Origin: Belnapia rosea | GTDB lineage: Bacteria; Pseudomonadota; Alphaproteobacteria; Acetobacterales; Acetobacteraceae | NCBI RefSeq assembly: GCF_900101615.1 | Contig: NZ_FMZX01000001.1 | Coordinates: 434,001 to 498,000, forward strand | Direction: 5' to 3' | Length of the DNA: 64,000 bases | In this document: positions 60,313-64,000 of the stretch, in pieces | Position numbering within the stretch: position 1 is the stretch's first letter | Layout: each line of letters opens with the position of its first letter | Notes under the pieces: generated by a model | The model's database searches: none | The model's input: only the letters and a program-made list of their open reading frames with translations | What the model was told of the DNA's origin: nothing | Position numbers and translations under genes: made by a program

Positions 60313-61080
60313 TCAGACCACGCTTGTCAGCCCGCCGTCAACATAGAGAAGGTGGCCGTTCACATAAGCCGAGGCGTCGGAGGCGAGGAAGATGGCGGCG
60401 CCCACCAGCTCCGGCAGCTCGCCCCAGCGGCCGGCCGGGGTGCGCTTGCAGAGCCAGTCGTCGAACTCCCGGTTGGCGCGGAGCGGGGCGGTCAGCTCCG
60501 TGCTGAAATAGCCGGGTGCGATGCCGTTGGCCTGGATGCCGTGCCGCGCCCAATCGGCGCACATCGCCTTGGTCAACATCCCGAGCGCGCCCTTGGTCGC
60601 GGTGTAGGGGCCGGTTCCGGGGCGGCCGAGCATGCTCATCACCGAGCAGGTGTTGATGATCTTGCCGCGGCCGCGCGGGATCATCCGCCGCGCCACTGCC
60701 CGCGCGCAGTAGAAGGCGCTGTCGAGGTTGGTCGAGATCACGGTGCGCCAGGTCTCGTCCGGCATCTCGTCCAGCGGGCCGCGAAGATTGACCCCGGCAT
60801 TGTTGAAGAGGATGTCGATCGGGCCGATCCCGGCCTCGATGCGGGCGATCCCGGCCTCGACCGCGGCCGGGTCGGTGACGTCGAAGCTGGCGATCTCGGC
60901 GGTGAGGCCGGCGGCGCGCAGGCCGGCCGCCGCTGCGTCCAGCTTCGCCGGGTCGCGCCCGTTGAGCACGATGCTGGCGCCGGCTTCCGCCACCCCCCGC
61001 GCCAGCGCCAGGCCGATCCCCTGGCTGGACCCGGTGACGAGGGCCCTGCGGCCGGTGAGGTCGAAGAGCTTGAGCGACAT
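60313..61080 (-). CDS. SDR-family dehydrogenase, gluconate 5-dehydrogenase-like
   Basis: This 255-residue short-chain dehydrogenase has TGSSQGIGLALARGVAEAG, the NNAGVNLRGP segment, catalytic Ser in CSVMSMLGRPGTGPYTATKG, and Tyr-Lys in the same block. VNGHLLYVDGGLTSVV is the C-terminal tail. It resembles gluconate 5-dehydrogenases (IdnO-like), which interconvert gluconate and 5-ketogluconate with NADPH. The gene is divergent from the 2-hydroxyacid dehydrogenase and idnD-like gene, with only 47 bases between them, supporting a joint idonate/gluconate role. Confidence 0.85.
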   Translation of the reverse strand: MSLKLFDLTGRRALVTGSSQGIGLALARGVAEAGASIVLNGRDPAKLDAAAAGLRAAGLTAEIASFDVTDPAAVEAGIARIEAGIGPIDILFNNAGVNLRGPLDEMPDETWRTVISTNLDSAFYCARAVARRMIPRGRGKIINTCSVMSMLGRPGTGPYTATKGALGMLTKAMCADWARHGIQANGIAPGYFSTELTAPLRANREFDDWLCKRTPAGRWGELPELVGAAIFLASDASAYVNGHLLYVDGGLTSVV

Positions 61081-61127
61081 GGCGGCTTCCCTTAACTCCC
61101 GCCGGGACAGTTGCAGGGGAGGCGCAG

Positions 61128-62075
61128 TTGGACAAGCCGGAGCTTCTGGTGATGGGCGTCCTGCCGGATTGGGACCTGGAGCCCATGGCGGAGCGCTACA
61201 CCCTCCGCCTGCTCTACGAGGCGAAGAGCGAGGCCGCCTTCATCGCGGAGCATGGCCCCGCCATCCGTGGCATCGTGACCAAGGGCGAGATCGGCGCCTC
61301 CGCCGCCTTGATGGACCAATTGCCGCGGCTCGAGATTGTCGCCTGCTACGGTGTCGGGGTGGATGCGATCGACCGCGCCTATTGCGCCCGCCGCGGCATT
61401 CCCGTCACCAACACGCCGGATGTGCTGACCGAGGATGTGGCGGACCTCGCCTTCGCCCTGCTGCTGGCGGCGGCGCGGCGGATCCCGGCCGCCGATGCCT
61501 GGGTGCGGGATGGCAGCTGGGTGCGCGAGGGCTCGATGCCGCTGACCACCCGGGTCTGGGGCAAGCGCATAGGCATCGTCGGCCTCGGGCGGATCGGCTC
61601 GGCGGTGGCGCGACGGGCCGAGGGCTTCCGCATGGCCATCAGCTATAGCGGCCGCACGCCGAAGCCGGACGTGCCTTATACCTTCCATCCGAGCCCGGCG
61701 GCGCTGGCGCCGGAGGTCGACATCCTCGTCTGCTGCGCGATGGGTGGGCCGACGACCCAGGGGCTGATCGACCGCGCTGCCATCGAGGCGCTGCGGCCGG
61801 GCGCGATCTTCGTCAATGTCAGCCGTGGCTCGGTGGTGGATGAGCCGGCATTGCTGGAGGCGCTGCGCAGCCGGCGCATCGCCGCCGCCGGGCTCGACGT
61901 GTTTTGGAACGAGCCGGCAGTCGACGCGGAATTCGCCACCTTCCCCCATGTCGTCCTCGCCCCCCATGCAGCGAGCGGCACGGAGGAAACCCGCAGGGCG
62001 ATGGGCGCCTTGATGCAGGAGAACCTGGCCGCGCATTTCGCCGGCCGGCCCCTGCCGACGGAGATCAGGCCATGA
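61128..62075 (+). CDS. D-2-hydroxyacid dehydrogenase (hydroxypyruvate/2-ketogluconate reductase-like)
   Basis: This 315-residue NAD(P)-dependent enzyme has VNVSRGSVVDEPALLEAL with the substrate Arg, FWNEPAVD with the acid pair Glu, and VLAPHAASGTEETR with the catalytic His. The Rossmann loop is GIVGLGRIGSAVARRAEGF. The TTG start at 61128 has GGGGAGG about 7 bases upstream; an ATG at 61152 is the alternative. Its stop overlaps the idnD-like start by 4 bases (ATGA). It could reduce 2-ketogluconate or hydroxypyruvate. Confidence 0.88.
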   Translation: MDKPELLVMGVLPDWDLEPMAERYTLRLLYEAKSEAAFIAEHGPAIRGIVTKGEIGASAALMDQLPRLEIVACYGVGVDAIDRAYCARRGIPVTNTPDVLTEDVADLAFALLLAAARRIPAADAWVRDGSWVREGSMPLTTRVWGKRIGIVGLGRIGSAVARRAEGFRMAISYSGRTPKPDVPYTFHPSPAALAPEVDILVCCAMGGPTTQGLIDRAAIEALRPGAIFVNVSRGSVVDEPALLEALRSRRIAAAGLDVFWNEPAVDAEFATFPHVVLAPHAASGTEETRRAMGALMQENLAAHFAGRPLPTEIRP

Positions 62076-63103
62076 AGTCCGTCGTCATCCACGCGCCAAA
62101 GGATCTCCGCATCGAGGAGGCGGCGGCCGTTGCCCCAGGTGCCGGGCAGGTCGCCATCCGCATCAAGGCGGGCGGCATCTGCGGCTCGGACCTGCACTAC
62201 TACCTGCATGGCGGCTTCGGCGCGGTGCGGCTGCGGGAGCCGATGGTGCTGGGCCATGAGATCGCCGGCATCGTCGAGGCGCTGGGGGAGGGGGTGCAAG
62301 GCCTCTCGCCCGGCCAGGCGGTGGCGGTCAATCCGAGCCTGCCCTGCGGTGCCTGCCGGCAATGCCTGGCCGGCCGGCCGAACCACTGCCTCGACATGCG
62401 CTTCTATGGCAGCGCGATGCGGATGCCGCATGTCCAGGGTGGCTTCTCCGAGCTGCTGGTCTGCGAGGCGGAGCGCGCCGTGCCGCTGCCGGCGGGGATG
62501 GCGCCGGCACTCGCCGCCTTCGCCGAGCCGCTGGCCGTCTGCCTCCATGCCGCGCGGCAGGCCGGGCCGATGCTGGGCGCGCGGGTGCTGGTGACGGGGG
62601 CGGGGCCGATCGGCAACCTCGCCATCGCCGTGGCCCGCCATGCCGGGGCGCGGGAGGTGGTGGTGACCGACCTGCATTCGACGCCGCTGCTGACCGCTCG
62701 GCGGATGGGGGCGGACCGGACCCTGTCGATGAGCGAGGACCCGGACGGGCTGCTGCCCTATGCGATCGACAAGGGCTATTTCGACCTGGTCTTCGAGGCC
62801 TCGGGCAGCGGGGCGGCGCTGGCTTCGGCCATCCAGGTGGCGCGGCCGGGGGCGGTGATCGTCCAGCTCGGCCTCGGCGGTGATGTCGGCCTGCCGCTCT
62901 CGGCGCTGGTGGCGAAGGAGGTCGCGCTGCGCGGCACCTTCCGCTTCCATGAGGAATTCGCCCAGGCGGTGGAGGTGCTGGCGCGCGGCGCCATCGACCC
63001 GAGGCCGCTGCTGACCGCGACCATGCCGATGGCCGATGCCGTCGCCGCCTTCGAACTGGCGGCGGACCGGAGCCGGGCGATGAAGGTGCAGCTCGCCTTC
63101 TGA
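62072..63103 (+). CDS. L-idonate 5-dehydrogenase-like zinc MDR enzyme
   Basis: This 343-residue zinc alcohol dehydrogenase has the catalytic zinc block GICGSDLHYYLHGGFG and GHEIAGIVEALGEGV. The structural zinc Cys set is in PSLPCGACRQCLAGRPNHCLD. The cofactor loop is VTGAGPIGNLAIAVARHAG. GICGSDLHYYxHG is characteristic of L-idonate 5-dehydrogenases. It oxidises idonate to 5-ketogluconate, which the divergent SDR could reduce to gluconate. No kinase or idonate permease is present in the window. Confidence 0.88.
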   Translation: MKSVVIHAPKDLRIEEAAAVAPGAGQVAIRIKAGGICGSDLHYYLHGGFGAVRLREPMVLGHEIAGIVEALGEGVQGLSPGQAVAVNPSLPCGACRQCLAGRPNHCLDMRFYGSAMRMPHVQGGFSELLVCEAERAVPLPAGMAPALAAFAEPLAVCLHAARQAGPMLGARVLVTGAGPIGNLAIAVARHAGAREVVVTDLHSTPLLTARRMGADRTLSMSEDPDGLLPYAIDKGYFDLVFEASGSGAALASAIQVARPGAVIVQLGLGGDVGLPLSALVAKEVALRGTFRFHEEFAQAVEVLARGAIDPRPLLTATMPMADAVAAFELAADRSRAMKVQLAF

Positions 63104-63183
63104 GCCGGGCGGCGCGGCGGGTTGATTCCCGGCCGCGCCCGTCGCAGTCTTCCGGCCAATTCGAAGAAGGATGGTCCGGGACG

Positions 63184-64000
63184 ATGCGAGCCCTCGTACT
63201 CCGCCAGCATGGCGATCTCGACGTGCTGGCGCTGGAAACCGATTACCCCACGCCGACGGCGGTGCCGGGGCATGTGGTGATCCGCGTCCGCGCCTCCTCC
63301 TTTAATTACCATGACGTCTTCACCGTGAAGGGCATGCCGGGCATCAAGGTCCCGATGCCGGTCGTCATCGGCCTCGACATGGCCGGCGAGGTCACCGAGG
63401 TCGGGCCGGAGGTTTCCGGCTGGGCGCCGGGCGACCGCGTGCTGGTCAACCCCATCAACAAGAAGAAGGGGTTGATGGGCGAGATGCTGGATGGCGGCAT
63501 GGCGGAATACTGCCTTGTCTCCGCCGACCAGCTGATCCGCCTGCCGGAGGGCGTGACCTTCGAACAGGCCGCGGCGCTGCCGGTCGCCTACGGCACGGCG
63601 CACCGCATGATCGTCACCCACAAGACGATCAAAGTGGGCGACAACGTCCTCATCCTTGGCGCCTCGGGTGGCGTCGGCACGGGCTGCGTGCTGCTGGCCA
63701 AGCATCTCGGCGCCCATGTGGTGGCCGCGGCGGGTGGGCCGGAGAAGTGCCAGCGCATGCTGGAGATCGGCGCCGACGAGGCGATCGACTACCAGAAGGT
63801 CGACTTCTCCAAATGGGCGGTGGAGCGCTTCGGCAAGCCGCAGCGCCGGAGCTACGAAGGCGGCGTCGATGTGCTCATCAACTACACCGGCGGCGAGACC
63901 TGGGGTCCTGGCCTCCGCTGCGTGAAGCGCGGCGGCAAGATCCTTGTCTGCGGCGCGACCGCGGGCTTCGACCCGAAGGAGGACCTGCGCTTCATCTGGA
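63184..64000 (+). CDS. Zinc-free MDR oxidoreductase (quinone oxidoreductase-like), 3' end outside window
   Basis: The frame from ATG at 63184 stays open to the window end (272 codons). GDRVLVNPINKKKG and DGGMAEYCLVSADQL are the substrate-domain blocks. LILGASGGVGTGCVLLAKHLG is the NADP-binding loop and GGVDVLINYTGG follows. Where zinc alcohol dehydrogenases have the first catalytic Cys, SSFNYHD is found, and the structural Cys set is absent. It is therefore probably a zinc-independent NADPH reductase. It lies 80 bases after the idnD-like gene. The truncated end limits further detail. Confidence 0.88.
   Translation, partial: MRALVLRQHGDLDVLALETDYPTPTAVPGHVVIRVRASSFNYHDVFTVKGMPGIKVPMPVVIGLDMAGEVTEVGPEVSGWAPGDRVLVNPINKKKGLMGEMLDGGMAEYCLVSADQLIRLPEGVTFEQAAALPVAYGTAHRMIVTHKTIKVGDNVLILGASGGVGTGCVLLAKHLGAHVVAAAGGPEKCQRMLEIGADEAIDYQKVDFSKWAVERFGKPQRRSYEGGVDVLINYTGGETWGPGLRCVKRGGKILVCGATAGFDPKEDLRFIW

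Overview
The window is GC-rich (roughly 70 percent by eye), densely coding bacterial chromosome. Several features point to an alphaproteobacterium of the Acetobacteraceae, Roseomonas-like: four tripartite-tricarboxylate (TctC/Bug) binding proteins, three GMC flavoprotein oxidoreductases, a RibB fused to a degenerate GTP cyclohydrolase II domain, and a short ClpS of the second alphaproteobacterial type. The taxonomic assignment is inference; no rRNA or tRNA gene was found.

Layout. 1-3.7 kb: tail of an unknown gene, a glycine-zipper small protein, a BT1/MFS transporter, a decayed AsmA/YhdP-like pseudogene and a DUF1206 membrane protein. 3.7-16.6 kb: a scarred accessory stretch with at least eight fragments of IS transposases (IS6, IS630, IS110, IS256 and IS5 types). 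Between them sit two TctC receptors, a branched-chain-amino-acid-type receptor, a possible peptidoglycan-binding protein, a complete TRAP transporter with a ketopentenoate-hydratase-like gene, and a MaoC-like hot-dog protein. 16.9-21.2 kb: a GMC oxidoreductase, an MmgE/PrpD protein and a TctC receptor. 21.4-27.4 kb: clpS, then an apparent operon of a family-1 binding protein, a phytanoyl-CoA-dioxygenase-like enzyme and two tandem GMC oxidoreductases. 27.5-35.6 kb: a three-subunit molybdenum hydroxylase with an SDR, read divergently from an IclR regulator operon (carboxymuconolactone-decarboxylase-like protein, amidohydrolase, TctC receptor). A near-perfect palindrome lies in the shared promoter region.

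35.7-43.9 kb is a core-metabolism block read leftward in one tightly packed run: OmpR-type regulator, histidine kinase, ribD, ribE, ribB-X, ribH, nusB, thiL and an MFS transporter. 44.0-48.9 kb reads rightward: a fasciclin protein, an HtrA/DegP protease, an AbrB-family membrane protein, a small AtzG-like protein and an amidase. 48.9-51.3 kb holds the most interesting cluster. It is a rut-type pyrimidine-ring-opening set with recognisable rutA and rutE, but with an N-carbamoylsarcosine-amidase-like cysteine hydrolase where rutB would be expected. 51.5-57.3 kb: a Bcr/CflA transporter, an acyl-CoA synthetase with an ECHDC3-like crotonase, an internally deleted hydantoinase-B gene, and a DUF35 plus non-canonical thiolase pair. 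57.4-61.1 kb: a complete polar amino acid ABC transporter, then an SDR resembling gluconate 5-dehydrogenase. 61.1-64.0 kb reads rightward: a 2-hydroxyacid dehydrogenase, an L-idonate-5-dehydrogenase-like enzyme and a zinc-free MDR enzyme that runs off the window.

Overall this is a catabolic and uptake-rich region of a soil or water heterotroph. Six of its eight periplasmic binding proteins have no permease nearby. No CRISPR array, prophage, tRNA or rRNA was recognised.
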